Translations under genes and position numbers: made by a program
In this document: positions 1 through 9,998 of the stretch, one piece after another
Layout of the letters: the number at the start of each line of letters is the position of its first letter
Numbering within the stretch: the first letter of the stretch is position 1
Notes under the pieces: model-generated
Databases searched by the model: none
Told to the model about the DNA's origin: nothing
What the model saw: the letters and a program-made list of their open reading frames with translations, nothing else
From: Acidilobaceae archaeon
Lineage (GTDB): Archaea > Thermoproteota > Thermoprotei_A > Sulfolobales > Acidilobaceae
Direction: 5' to 3'
Length of the DNA: 44,847 nucleotides
Assembly (NCBI GenBank): GCA_026985435.1
Contig: JALSQL010000049.1
Span: 1-44,847 of the forward strand

Positions 1-615
1 GTTCCTCCTGGCGCCGGGGAAGAGGTCCCAGGGCGGCGACTCCACTATAAGGTATGGGATGCCGAGGCGGTCGAGGAAGCTCGAGTATATCCCTATGGCT
101 CCCTCGAATATCTCCCTGGCCTCGCCCTCGTCCCTGGCGAAGGCGTGCTCCTCGCTGAAGCCCGTCACCTCCCTGAGCCTGAAGAAGGGCGCGGTTGCCT
201 TAGTCTCGATCCTGTACACGGTGACGTTCTGGTAGACCTTGAGCGGCAGGTCCCTCCACGACTTTATGAGCTGGGAGAACACGTAGTATATCGGGACCTC
301 GCTAGTAGGCCTCAGCACGAGGGGCTCGTCGAGCATGCGGCCGCTCAGGGTCTTCTCGGCCAGCAGGGCCTCGGGGGAGAAGCCCTCGAAGAAGTCCACC
401 TCCCTCCTGAAGAGCGTGAGGGGTATGAGGCTGGGGAATAGTATGGGCTCGTGCCCGGTCCCCTCTAACAGCTCCTCGAGCAGCCTCTGCAGCCTCCGGA
501 ACATGCGGGCCCCGCTGGGGAGGTAGGGGTAGACACCACCCACGGGGTACCCCACGAAGATGATCCCAGCCTCCTCGGCCAGCTTGTTGAACTCGGCCCT
601 ATCCGAGTACACCAC
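1..615 (-). CDS. proS: Prolyl-tRNA synthetase (truncated at window edge; GTG start near 612-615)
   Basis: Reverse translation gives VVYSDRAEFNKLAEEAGIIFVGYPVGGVYPYLPSGARMFRRLQRLLEELLEGTGHEPILFPSLIP...LRPTSEVPIYYVFSQLIKSWRDLPLKVYQNVTVYRIETKATAPFFRLREV, class II ProRS-like. Confidence 0.8.
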   Translation of the reverse strand, partial: MVYSDRAEFNKLAEEAGIIFVGYPVGGVYPYLPSGARMFRRLQRLLEELLEGTGHEPILFPSLIPLTLFRREVDFFEGFSPEALLAEKTLSGRMLDEPLVLRPTSEVPIYYVFSQLIKSWRDLPLKVYQNVTVYRIETKATAPFFRLREVTGFSEEHAFARDEGEAREIFEGAIGIYSSFLDRLGIPYLIVESPPWDLFPGARRN

Positions 616-733
616 GCACCCCCACGCCGCACCCGAGGGGTGGGGGGTAAAGAGGATCCCAGCACCAGCAGTGCCGGGGGTCCGGGTGGCCCCGGGTATG
701 CTAAAACGGGCGTTAAAATAATGTGTGGGCTGG

Positions 734-2167
734 CTAGGGGTATAGGAGCGGGTACAGGCTGGGCGCCAGGAGCCCTATGGCGAGGGCTATGAGGGCCGCT
801 GAGACTATCGCCGCTGACGCGCTCCTGGCCAGCCTTGGAGCCTCGGGGGCGGGCGACGCCAGCTCCCTGACTGCTGCCACGTAGTAGACCGCGCTCACGC
901 CGCTGTTGAGTAGGGCTATCAGTGTTAGCGGTATCGAGTACTTCACGGCTGACATGAACATGTAGAGCTTGCCCCAGAAGCCGAGCAGGGGCGGCACCCC
1001 GAGGAGGCTGAAGAGTAGGACCGCTATGCCTATGGCGGAGGCCGGGTCCGAGCGTAGCAGCCCCCTCAGCCTCCTAGCCTCCCCGCCCCCCTCACCGCCT
1101 AGGGCGGCGAAGAGCGGGGCCTTGGAGAGGGCGTAGGCTAGGCCGTGTATAGCGACGGCGGCGAGAGCCGCTAGGCTGGCGGCGTCGCCGGCGACGCCTC
1201 GGAGATACGCGGCGGCCGCGAGGGCTGTTAGTATGTAGCCTATCTGGGCTATGCTGCTATACGCCAGTATGCCCTGGAGGTCCCTCGAGGTCAGGGCGGC
1301 CACGTTACCGTACGTCATGGTTACCACCGCTAGCCCGGCCAGGATGGCAGCCAGGCCGGCAGCGTTCTGGGGCGTCGCGGCCGAGTAGACGAGCCTGCCA
1401 GCCACGGCTACGAAGCCCAGCTTTGCGATCCCAGCCACCACGCTGACTGCCCGGCCGTCGGCGCGGGCGTACACGTTTGGCAGCCACCAGTGGAAGGGCA
1501 CCACTCCCAGCTTGAAGCCCACGGCGGCGAGGAAGAGCGTCAGCGCGACGGCGGTGAGGCCCCCGCTGGGGTAGCCGGAGAAGTCGAACGGGTCCGCCAG
1601 CCCTAGCGAGCGGGGGGTGGAGCCTACTGCTATGGCGTGAACCGCCACCCAGAAGGCTAGGAACAGCGTTGCAACAGCGCCTGTCAGTATGTACCTCACG
1701 GCCGCCCCGCGGCTCGCGGCATCGCCCGGCAGCGCTATGACGACATAGCTGGCCACCGAGACGAGCAGCCACACGGCTAGCACCATGACGGCGTTGTACG
1801 CGCCCGCCATGAGGTAGGTTCCGAAGAGGATTATCGGGAGGAGGCTGTAGAGCGCCGGGTGGCTGGGCCACTCGGCGGCGCTAGTGCCTATCGAGAGCAG
1901 GGCTATCACCGCGGCCAGGCCCGCGGAGGCCGCCAGGAATGAGGTGAACGGGTCGTGCACGACTAGGCCGGAGTAGATGGTGAGGGGGCCCTTGGTGACT
2001 GCCTCCGCCAGCGTGGCCCAGGCGGCGGCGTTGTAGAGTAGCACCCCCAGCCACGCTAGCGCGGCGGCTGGCTCGGCCTTCCTACCAGAGACTACTGGCA
2101 CCAGGATGCCCGAGGCTAGGGTCCCGTAGAGGAGCCCCAGCACCGCTCCCACGACATTCAGGGCCAT
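734..2167 (-). CDS. nuoN: Complex I-like subunit N (antiporter-type membrane subunit)
   Basis: Multi-TM protein with antiporter-family motifs (FHWWLPNVYARADG, LQGILAYSSIAQIGYIL); last gene of nuo operon. Confidence 0.85.
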   Translation of the reverse strand: MALNVVGAVLGLLYGTLASGILVPVVSGRKAEPAAALAWLGVLLYNAAAWATLAEAVTKGPLTIYSGLVVHDPFTSFLAASAGLAAVIALLSIGTSAAEWPSHPALYSLLPIILFGTYLMAGAYNAVMVLAVWLLVSVASYVVIALPGDAASRGAAVRYILTGAVATLFLAFWVAVHAIAVGSTPRSLGLADPFDFSGYPSGGLTAVALTLFLAAVGFKLGVVPFHWWLPNVYARADGRAVSVVAGIAKLGFVAVAGRLVYSAATPQNAAGLAAILAGLAVVTMTYGNVAALTSRDLQGILAYSSIAQIGYILTALAAAAYLRGVAGDAASLAALAAVAIHGLAYALSKAPLFAALGGEGGGEARRLRGLLRSDPASAIGIAVLLFSLLGVPPLLGFWGKLYMFMSAVKYSIPLTLIALLNSGVSAVYYVAAVRELASPAPEAPRLARSASAAIVSAALIALAIGLLAPSLYPLLYP

Positions 2168-2173
2168 GCTACA

Positions 2174-4234
2174 TCACCTCCAGAGCAGGTATGCGAGTAG
2201 CATAGCGAGTCCCGCTAGGTAGAGGTAGAGGCTGACGATGTACTCCGGCCTGCCCCTGTGGAGGGCCCTCGTAGCGTAGCTGAAGGCGCCAAACACCGCT
2301 ATTAGCGCGGTGTGGTAGAACCAGTCTATCCCGAAGTCGACCCCTGCTAGGAACATCGCTATGCCGGCGAACCCGTACACTATGACTATGTAGATTATAG
2401 CGTTTATGTACCACCTGTCGAAGAGGAAGTCGTGGAGCGCCTTCAGGGAGGCGTGCTGGGCGAGCAGCGCCCTGAAGTTCACGTTAATCCACTTGTAGAG
2501 CAGCCACACGAGCGCTATCATAGCGATAGCGCCCACCAGTATAGCTGCTACCGTGCCGGTTAGGTGCACCTCCAGCTCTGCCGGCTCCACCCTGAGCGTC
2601 AGGCTGCCGGCGGCGGTTAGCTCGCCCGCCTTGGCTAGGAAGCTGGCGACGCCGGGCCAGTAGAGGCCCAGGGCTAGGGCCGTGAGGGCCATTATGGTGT
2701 ATGGGACGAGCATTATCGGCGGGGCCTCGTGCGGCTCGTGGTGGGGCTTCTCGTACGGCGGCATGTGGAAGACCCTGACTATAAGCCTCGACGTGTACAG
2801 GGCTGTGAGCAGCGCGGTAACCGCCCCGAGGAGGAAGCCCCACTCTAGGTGGGCCTCCTCCGCGGCCTTCAGCGTTAGCTCCTTGCTGAAGAACCCGCTC
2901 AGGGGCGGTATGCCCATGAGGCTCAGCCCGGCCAGCCACATAGCTATGGCTGTCACCTTCATGTACTTGGCGAAGTCCCCCATCTTGTCTATGAACCTAC
3001 TGTGCACCACGTGTATGGCCCAGCCGGAGATCAGGAATAGGGCCGCCTTGAAGACCGCGTGGCTCATTAGGTGCGAGAGGCCCGAGAGGACCCCCGCCGA
3101 GAACGCGAGCGTGTTAGCCTCCTCCACCAGCATACCCGCGGCGCCTGCTGCCAGGAACATGTAGCCTATCTGGCTGGCAGTTGAGAATGCGAGTATCAGC
3201 TTGAACTCGTTGGACACTATCGCCATCGTGGCCATCATGAATGCTGTTATCGCACCCAAGCCCGCCACTATTGTGAAGTACTGGTACGTGTCGTGCACTA
3301 CTATATCATGTAGGGGCCCGGGGGCGTTGATGGCGCCATAGTAGAATATCGGGGCGAACCTCAGCACTAGGTAGATGCCAGCCTTAACCATAGTGGCAGC
3401 GTGTATCAGGGCCGACACCGGCGTGGGGCCGGTCATAGCTGTTACCAGCCACTCGTGGAAGGGGAACTGCGCGCTCTTCGCGAGCGCGCCCATCGTGAAG
3501 AGCAGGAGCACCAGCTGCAGCAGGTGGTACTTCGCCAGCGTGGCCATCCACACCGGGGCCTCCGCCGCTATCTGGTGGATCGAGAGGCTGCCGGTGAGGA
3601 GGTACATTGCGGCCATGCCTATTAGCATGCCTATGTCGCCTACCCTGGTGAAGAGTATTGCCCTCAGGCCGCTGTGGCTCGGCTCGAAGTACATGGGGAC
3701 ACCGAGGGCCTTACGGCCCGGGACCCCGACCCAGTACTCCTCCTCGTCGGTGTACCAGTGGCCTATTAGGGCGTAGCTCGCCAGCCCCGTGCCCTCCCAG
3801 CCTATGAATAGTAGTAGGAGGTTGTCGGCGCTAACCACCAGGAGCATGCTGCCCACGAAGAACGTGAAGAAGAAGAAGTACCTCGGAAGCCCCCAGTCCC
3901 CCTTCATGTAGCCTATGCTGTAGACCCCTATGAGGAAGCTGAGCCAGGAGACCAGCATTATCATTACCGCGGAGAGGCCGTCCACGTACGTTGAAACCTT
4001 CACTCCCAAGCCGTCTATCCACGTGAACTCGTGTAGCACGGGCCTGCCGCTGCTGAGGACGTCGTAGCCCACTATCGTAGCCAGCAGGGCCGCCAGCAGT
4101 AGCGAGGCCGCCGATGTTAGTGTGTACGCCGCCTCCCTCCTGACGCCCGCTAGGTAGAGTAGGGCCATCAGGCCGGCGCCCAGGTAGGGCACCGCCCAGA
4201 CCAGCGTCGCGTACACGGGCTCTACCATCACCAC
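2174..4234 (-). CDS. nuoL: Complex I-like subunit L
   Basis: 686 aa; GWEGTGLASYALIGHWY, KSAQFPFHEWLVTAMTGPTPVSALIHAATMVKAGIYL typical of NuoL. Confidence 0.92.
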   Translation of the reverse strand: MVMVEPVYATLVWAVPYLGAGLMALLYLAGVRREAAYTLTSAASLLLAALLATIVGYDVLSSGRPVLHEFTWIDGLGVKVSTYVDGLSAVMIMLVSWLSFLIGVYSIGYMKGDWGLPRYFFFFTFFVGSMLLVVSADNLLLLFIGWEGTGLASYALIGHWYTDEEEYWVGVPGRKALGVPMYFEPSHSGLRAILFTRVGDIGMLIGMAAMYLLTGSLSIHQIAAEAPVWMATLAKYHLLQLVLLLFTMGALAKSAQFPFHEWLVTAMTGPTPVSALIHAATMVKAGIYLVLRFAPIFYYGAINAPGPLHDIVVHDTYQYFTIVAGLGAITAFMMATMAIVSNEFKLILAFSTASQIGYMFLAAGAAGMLVEEANTLAFSAGVLSGLSHLMSHAVFKAALFLISGWAIHVVHSRFIDKMGDFAKYMKVTAIAMWLAGLSLMGIPPLSGFFSKELTLKAAEEAHLEWGFLLGAVTALLTALYTSRLIVRVFHMPPYEKPHHEPHEAPPIMLVPYTIMALTALALGLYWPGVASFLAKAGELTAAGSLTLRVEPAELEVHLTGTVAAILVGAIAMIALVWLLYKWINVNFRALLAQHASLKALHDFLFDRWYINAIIYIVIVYGFAGIAMFLAGVDFGIDWFYHTALIAVFGAFSYATRALHRGRPEYIVSLYLYLAGLAMLLAYLLWR

Positions 4235-4235
4235 G

Positions 4236-5789
4236 TCACCCCCACGGTACTACGGCCTGGGAGACGCGTAGCAGGCTGTTGATGAGCGGGGCCGAGGCCA
4301 GGAAGAGTACGAACCCGACCACGAGCAGGGCTAGGGTGCTCCAGACTAGCACGTCCCTATCCTCGCTGGCCTCCCTGGCTCTCTCACTCCTTGGCTGCCC
4401 GTAGAATATCCTCCTCATTGTTATGAAGGAGTAGGCCCCGGAGACTACCAGGGCTACTAGGAGCGCCGCGGCTAGCGCTGCTAGGCTCAGCTGGCTCGCG
4501 GAGTACACCTTGTACGCTCCAACTATTATCATCCACTCGCTCCACAGCCCCGTGGTTGGCGGCATTCCGACTAGGTGCATGAAGCCGTAGAGGGCGAGCG
4601 CCGCCGTTAGGGGGTACCTCCTCGCGAGGCCGCCCATGGACTGTATGTCGCGGAGGCCGTGGAGCTGCGTTATGAATATGCCAGCGGTCATGAAGAGGAT
4701 GGCCTTGCCTATGGCGTGTACTAGGTAGTGGAATATCGCCCCCGCGACACCTATGTAGGTCAGCGTGGCTAGGCCTAGTAGCATGTAGCCCATCTGGCTC
4801 ACGCTGGAGTACGCCAGGAACCTCTTGAAGTCCCTCTGCGTTAGGGCGACGAGTCCCCCGTATATTATCGTCGTGAGCCCCAGGGCTACGAGGTAGTTCC
4901 TCCAATCGCCCAGTATGCCGGGGAACGATGGTATGACGAACCTCGCGTACGCGTAGCCCGCCAGGCCTATGAGGTTGGGGCTCAGCAGGGCGCTTATCGG
5001 CGTGGGCGCCTCGGCGTGCGCGTAGGGTAGCCACATGTGCACGCCGAACACTGCCATCTTCACGAACAGGCCAGCTATCATGAGCAGCGCCACCGTCTTG
5101 GCTGCAGCCCCCAGGATGCTCTCCACCGAGCCGACGGGCTTGAGTGCTGGCACTGTTAGGTAGTCGAAGCTCCCCAGCCTTATGCCATAGTAGAGTATGC
5201 CGACGAGGAGGAGCGCTGCCCCTATGTGGGTCCACACGAAGTATAGGAGCGAGATCCTCTTCCTATCACCGTAGCCCCAGTAGGCTATTAGGAGGAATGA
5301 TGGTATTAGCGTCAGCTCCAGGAATATGTAGAACTCAACCAGGTTGGTCGCCATGGCCAGGCCTAGCATGGCCGCTGCGAACATGTTGTAGAGGAGGAAG
5401 TATGTACCCATTCCGGGCGCCTTCTCGCCCTCCTCCAACATCTCCTCTATCCTGACCGTCATGTACTTCACGCTATACAGCGCCACGGCCGCCGTTACTA
5501 TGGAGACCCCGAGGACCACCGGCCCGCTCAGGCCGTCTATAGCCAGGGCTATAGTCCCTAGCCCCCTGTAGCTAGCGTAGAGCGGGTCGAGGGTGCCCGA
5601 GGCTAGGAGGCCCCGAGCGTACAGAGCAGCCAGGAGCGCCGCGGGGTAGGCTAGCACCACACCCGAGAGCGCGGCGAAGCCGTCTACGGCTGAGCGCGTG
5701 GAGGGCTTGGATAGCCAGGCCGCTATACCCACGAGTATGGGGAGGAGAACGGCGGTCCAGAGGGCCGGAAACGGGAGAGTATACGCCAC
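4236..5789 (-). CDS. nuoM: Complex I-like subunit M
   Basis: 517 aa; LPYAHAEAPTPISALLSPNLIGLAGYA, RFLAYSSVSQMGYMLLG. Confidence 0.9.
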   Translation of the reverse strand: MAYTLPFPALWTAVLLPILVGIAAWLSKPSTRSAVDGFAALSGVVLAYPAALLAALYARGLLASGTLDPLYASYRGLGTIALAIDGLSGPVVLGVSIVTAAVALYSVKYMTVRIEEMLEEGEKAPGMGTYFLLYNMFAAAMLGLAMATNLVEFYIFLELTLIPSFLLIAYWGYGDRKRISLLYFVWTHIGAALLLVGILYYGIRLGSFDYLTVPALKPVGSVESILGAAAKTVALLMIAGLFVKMAVFGVHMWLPYAHAEAPTPISALLSPNLIGLAGYAYARFVIPSFPGILGDWRNYLVALGLTTIIYGGLVALTQRDFKRFLAYSSVSQMGYMLLGLATLTYIGVAGAIFHYLVHAIGKAILFMTAGIFITQLHGLRDIQSMGGLARRYPLTAALALYGFMHLVGMPPTTGLWSEWMIIVGAYKVYSASQLSLAALAAALLVALVVSGAYSFITMRRIFYGQPRSERAREASEDRDVLVWSTLALLVVGFVLFLASAPLINSLLRVSQAVVPWG

Positions 5790-5791
5790 CC

Positions 5792-6100
5792 TTAGACACC
5801 CCCCTCTTCGAGGCTAGTGCTATCGAAGCTGCGGGCGACGCGATAGTAGGCCACGAGCACGGCTACCACAACTATGACCTCCGCCGAGACGACTGAGACC
5901 AGGAATATGGAGAAAGCCGCGGAGAGCGCGGGCAGGGCCGAGAGCGCGGCCACGAATAGGAGTAGCACCGAGTTGAATATCACCTCTATGGACAGGAGTA
6001 TCCGCAGGAGGTTGCGCGTCGAAGCCACACCATACGCGCCTATAGCCGCCAGCGTGAGCCCTATCACGAAGACCTCCGCCGACAACGCCTCCGCGTTCAT
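5792..6100 (-). CDS. nuoK: Complex I-like subunit K
   Basis: 102 aa, 3-TM, RNLLRILLSIEVIFNSVLLLF; position in operon. Confidence 0.88.
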   Translation of the reverse strand: MNAEALSAEVFVIGLTLAAIGAYGVASTRNLLRILLSIEVIFNSVLLLFVAALSALPALSAAFSIFLVSVVSAEVIVVVAVLVAYYRVARSFDSTSLEEGGV

Positions 6101-6102
6101 CT

Positions 6103-6585
6103 CTACTCAGCCCTCCTAGCTATCGTTATTGCCTCGACCAGCGTTGCAGCCAACGCTATGAACACCACACCCAGGGCGGGGAGGTAGCGGCCAGCCAGTA
6201 CTTGAGATATCTGCGATATTGAGTATGTATTAGGCGGCTTGTATGCGAGGTATATCCCCGACAGGACTGCTACTGTGAACGCCGTCGAGGCCAGCGCCAG
6301 GGAGGTAAACATGCCCCTGAACTCCTCCCGTTTCTCCTGGCCTCCCCCGCCCAGCATGGATATTGTGATTATGATGAACATAACCGCGGCGCCCACATAC
6401 ACTATGACCACGAAGGCCGCTACAATCGGGTATCCTAGGAGCGCTATCAGCGCCGCGTTGAGCGAGCCGAGCAGCGCCAGCGCCACGCTCGCATACACTA
6501 GATCCCTGGCGGCTATCACGTAGTAGGCGGTGACGGCGAGTAGGCCGCCCATTATACCTATCTCGAGCCCGAGCTGCCCTGCCAT
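6103..6585 (-). CDS. nuoJ: Complex I-like subunit J
   Basis: 160 aa multi-TM, VVIVYVGAAVMFIIITISML; position in operon. Confidence 0.87.
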   Translation of the reverse strand: MAGQLGLEIGIMGGLLAVTAYYVIAARDLVYASVALALLGSLNAALIALLGYPIVAAFVVIVYVGAAVMFIIITISMLGGGGQEKREEFRGMFTSLALASTAFTVAVLSGIYLAYKPPNTYSISQISQVLAGRYLPALGVVFIALAATLVEAITIARRAE

Positions 6586-6587
6586 CC

Positions 6588-7145
6588 CTAGCCACCTCCC
6601 GCCTGGCCCTTCTCGGGCACCTTAACGAGGCCCCTCTCGGGGTCGAAGACGTAGCGTACCGGTATCCCGCCTTCAACCTCGGCCGGACTCTTCGGCTCGA
6701 CCTGGAACTGCTCCAGGTTGAGGTCCATCTCCTCGAGGTTATAGTAGACGACATCATGGGCCGGCACGTGGCGGAGGGCCTCGGTGGGGCACACGTCAAC
6801 GCAGTACCCACAGAATATGCAGCGCTGGTAGTTGATCACCGGGTACTTGTAGAGCTTCATCTTACCCGGCCTCCTGGGGTCGGGCGCCTGGAATCGAACC
6901 ATCTTCATGGCCGCGGCCGGGCATATCCTAGCGCATGACTCGCACATTATGCACTTAGCCTTGTTTAGCACTATGAACCCCCTATACCCGGGCTTCAGGC
7001 GTATGTACTCGCGCGGGTAGTGGAGGGTGAACCTGTTAGGGTCTAGGAAGTACTTCAACCCGACGGCTATAGCACCCAGGTTACCCTTAACCGCCGCGAG
7101 GAACCCGTAGGGGGGTACCCTCCTCCTAGAAGGCCTAGGCGGCAC
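6588..7145 (-). CDS. nuoI: Complex I-like subunit I (2x[4Fe-4S] ferredoxin)
   Basis: CIMCESCARICP and CIFCGYCVDVCP motifs. Confidence 0.92.
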   Translation of the reverse strand: MPPRPSRRRVPPYGFLAAVKGNLGAIAVGLKYFLDPNRFTLHYPREYIRLKPGYRGFIVLNKAKCIMCESCARICPAAAMKMVRFQAPDPRRPGKMKLYKYPVINYQRCIFCGYCVDVCPTEALRHVPAHDVVYYNLEEMDLNLEQFQVEPKSPAEVEGGIPVRYVFDPERGLVKVPEKGQAGGG

Positions 7146-7146
7146 C

Positions 7147-8184
7147 CTAGATCACCCCCAGATACCCGTAGATGAGGCCGAGAGCGTAGCCCGCGAGGGC
7201 CATCGGTAGTATAACGCGCCAGGCCAGGTCTACCGCCTGGTCCAGCCTATACCTGCCGTAGACCGCCCTGAAGAAGCTCATGACGGCCATGACGATGGTC
7301 GCCTTTACGAGCACCACCACGAGCGGCGCTATGTAGCCCGCCAGCAGCCCAGCGCCCGGCTGGGGGTCTAGGGGCTTCCAGCCTCCCAGGAAGGCTATCG
7401 TCAGGAGCACGCTCATAACGTACCTCTTAATGTACGCTGCACCCATGTCTATGCCGTAGAGGAGGCCGGAGTACTCCGTGAAGGGCCCCGCCACGACCTC
7501 GTGCTCACTCTCGGGGATCTCGAAGGGGAACCCGCTGGTCGACATGAGTATCGCTATGAACGCCGCCAGGAACGCCAGCGGGTTCAGTATGGCGAACATC
7601 CTCCACCCAGCCTGGGCCTCCACTATCTCTACGAGGTTGTAGCTGTGCACGGGGGCCGCCACGGCGAGCAGCGATATTATGAACACCAGCTCGTACGCCG
7701 TCACCATGAACGCCTCACGCGTCGACCCTATCACGGAGAACTTGTTGTTCGAAGCCCACCCAGCCGCCACGAGGAACACTGGGGACAGGGTCGTGAGGGC
7801 CAGCGCAACCAGGAGGCTGTGCTCCATCGGTATAGGCCAGGTCCAGGGTAGGGGTGACACGGGTATCGCGGCGGTGGGCACGACTGAGATGACCAGCATG
7901 GCCAGCGGCGCTAGTATGAAGGCCGCCGTGTCAACGGTCTTCGGGATTATCGGCTCCTGGAAGGAGTAGCGTATCAGGTCCGCTATCAGCTGGAGGGCCC
8001 CTCCCAGCCTCGGGCTGACATTGTAGGGGCCAACCCTCATCTGCACCCTGGCGGCGGTCTTCCTCTCGAACCACAATATGAATATCACGATGGCCAGCGC
8101 CGCCACCAGGCCGGGGGCTATCACTAGCTGGAAGAGTGGGGGCCAGAAGATCCACGATATTATGGTGTCCACCACACCAGCCAT
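7147..8184 (-). CDS. nuoH: Complex I-like subunit H
   Basis: FERKTAARVQMRVGPYNV, SGFPFEIPESEHEVVAGPFTEYSG; start at internal Met chosen after NuoD stop overlap. Confidence 0.93.
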   Translation of the reverse strand: MAGVVDTIISWIFWPPLFQLVIAPGLVAALAIVIFILWFERKTAARVQMRVGPYNVSPRLGGALQLIADLIRYSFQEPIIPKTVDTAAFILAPLAMLVISVVPTAAIPVSPLPWTWPIPMEHSLLVALALTTLSPVFLVAAGWASNNKFSVIGSTREAFMVTAYELVFIISLLAVAAPVHSYNLVEIVEAQAGWRMFAILNPLAFLAAFIAILMSTSGFPFEIPESEHEVVAGPFTEYSGLLYGIDMGAAYIKRYVMSVLLTIAFLGGWKPLDPQPGAGLLAGYIAPLVVVLVKATIVMAVMSFFRAVYGRYRLDQAVDLAWRVILPMALAGYALGLIYGYLGVI

Positions 8185-8198
8185 CAGGCGCCACCCCC

Positions 8199-9452
8199 TC
8201 ACCTGTCCGCCTCGGGCGGGAAGTAGTCTATGCTACCGTAGATTGCCGGGAGGTCCATGAGCCTATGGCCCGGCGCGATGTACTTGAACACTATGGCGTT
8301 CCTGAACGAGGGGGACACAACCCTCACCCTGTAGGGGGTGAACTTACCCTCACTCTCTACATAGTACACTATCTCGCCCCTACCAGCCTCGGCCCTGGCG
8401 AACGCCTTCCCGGCTGGCACCTTCAGGTTCGCGAAGAGCGGCATCAGCTTCACCCTGCCCTCCCTCGAGTAGACGTCCTTGTAGAGCTTCGGGGCCTTGG
8501 CCCAGAACTTGTCGTGCATGAAGCCCTCCCTCGGCATCTTGTCGAGCTTGTCTGCAACCTGCTCGAGTATACGGAGGCTCTGCTTGATCTCCTCCACCCT
8601 AACCCAAGCCCTGGCCAGAGCGTCGCCCTCCTCGAACACTGGCACCTCGAAGTCCAGCTCCCCATACGCCTCGTACGGCTCTACCATCCTGACGTCGTAC
8701 TCGACCCCGGAGGCCCTCAGGTTGGGTCCTACTATGCCTAGCTCTATCGCCAGGTTCCTCGGTATAACACCCACACCCTCCAGCCTCGCCCTTATGACTG
8801 GGTTGTCTAGGAAGATCTTCCTGTACTCCTCCAGCCTCTTCCTCATGTAGCGCACAGCCTTCCTCAGATCGTCGGTGAACCCCTCCGGCACGTCCCTCCT
8901 GACGCCCCCGGGCACCGGGTAGGAGTGGGTTAGCCTGGCCCCCGTGAGCCTCTCGGCCAGCTCCACGAAGACCTCCCTGTCACCGAAGGGCCACATGTAC
9001 ATTGTGGAGTGGCCGAGGAATACCCCGAAGATGCCCATACCGTAGAGGTGGCTCGCTATCCTGTTTATCTCGCATAGCAGGACCCGCAGGTACTTAGCCC
9101 TCTCGGGGGGCTCTATGTCCATAAGCTTCTCCACAGCCTCAACGTAGGGGAGCGTTATGTTGCAGGCGTCGAGTATAGCCATCCTCTCCACTAGGGGGAT
9201 CACCTTTATGAAGCTCCTGCCCTCGGCCAGCTTCTCCATAGTGCGGTGAACGTAGCCCAGGTCAGGGTCTACCTCAACCATGACGTCGCCGTCTAGCCTG
9301 ACTATTATCCTCATGTGGCCGCTGCCCGGGTGCTGGGGCCCGATGAAGATCTCGTAGAGGTCCTTCCCTATCTTCTTCACGTCCATACCGGGGAGCTTCC
9401 TAGTCTCTCCCACCTCCCATCCGGAGAGCTTCAACTCACCGGGGCTAGACAC
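8199..9452 (-). CDS. nuoD: Complex I-like subunit D (49 kDa homolog)
   Basis: GPQHPGSGHMRIIVRLDGD..VEVDPDLGYVHRTMEKLAEGRSF. Confidence 0.93.
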   Translation of the reverse strand: MSSPGELKLSGWEVGETRKLPGMDVKKIGKDLYEIFIGPQHPGSGHMRIIVRLDGDVMVEVDPDLGYVHRTMEKLAEGRSFIKVIPLVERMAILDACNITLPYVEAVEKLMDIEPPERAKYLRVLLCEINRIASHLYGMGIFGVFLGHSTMYMWPFGDREVFVELAERLTGARLTHSYPVPGGVRRDVPEGFTDDLRKAVRYMRKRLEEYRKIFLDNPVIRARLEGVGVIPRNLAIELGIVGPNLRASGVEYDVRMVEPYEAYGELDFEVPVFEEGDALARAWVRVEEIKQSLRILEQVADKLDKMPREGFMHDKFWAKAPKLYKDVYSREGRVKLMPLFANLKVPAGKAFARAEAGRGEIVYYVESEGKFTPYRVRVVSPSFRNAIVFKYIAPGHRLMDLPAIYGSIDYFPPEADR

Positions 9453-9470
9453 GGCTCACACCCCAGAGGG

Positions 9471-9998
9471 CTAGGGGGGCTGCTCTAGCTTCGTTATGCC
9501 CCCCTTGTAGACCTGCTCCTCCTTCACTATGAAGTCCTTCCGTAGCGGGTGCTTCTCGGCGAGCGGGGGTATGAGGAGTATCGGCCTCAGGTCTGGGTGG
9601 CCCTCGAATACGACCCCGAAGAACTCGAACACCTCCCTCTCCTGGAACTCCGCGCTGACCCAGATCCTAGACAGGCTCGGCATGCGCGGGTTGTCCCGGG
9701 GGAGGCTGACTGTGATGCCCACGATGCCCCGGGCGAGCTCCGGGTCGGAGTAGCTGGAGACGTGGTATGTAACCTCTATCACCCCCTCCTTTGGCCGGTC
9801 CACGGCCGTCACGCTCTTGACGTGGTCAAACCCGGCGCTCTTGAGGGCCTCAGCCGCCTCTACGACCCTCTCAGCGGGCACCCTGAACGCCACGAAGCCC
9901 TTACCCTCCTCGACCCCCGTGTAGACGCCGCGGAGGGCCTCCTCCGCCCTAGACCTTACGGCGTCGAGGCTCAACTCTACCCCCTCCACCAGGAGCAT
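9471..9998 (-). CDS. nuoC: Complex I-like subunit C (30 kDa homolog)
   Basis: EREVFEFFGVVFEGHPDLRPILLIPPLAEKHPLRKDF; start Met MLLVEGV. Confidence 0.9.
   Translation of the reverse strand: MLLVEGVELSLDAVRSRAEEALRGVYTGVEEGKGFVAFRVPAERVVEAAEALKSAGFDHVKSVTAVDRPKEGVIEVTYHVSSYSDPELARGIVGITVSLPRDNPRMPSLSRIWVSAEFQEREVFEFFGVVFEGHPDLRPILLIPPLAEKHPLRKDFIVKEEQVYKGGITKLEQPP

Noticed and set aside
1305-1871. 188-aa minus-strand ORF inside nuoN, and similar long ORFs (2484..2939, 4384..5235, 6230..6811, 11169..12038, 12475..13089, 41643..42431)
   Set aside because: Lie in alternate or antisense frames of confidently identified genes; high-GC genomes generate long shadow ORFs with low-complexity, R/G/P-rich translations
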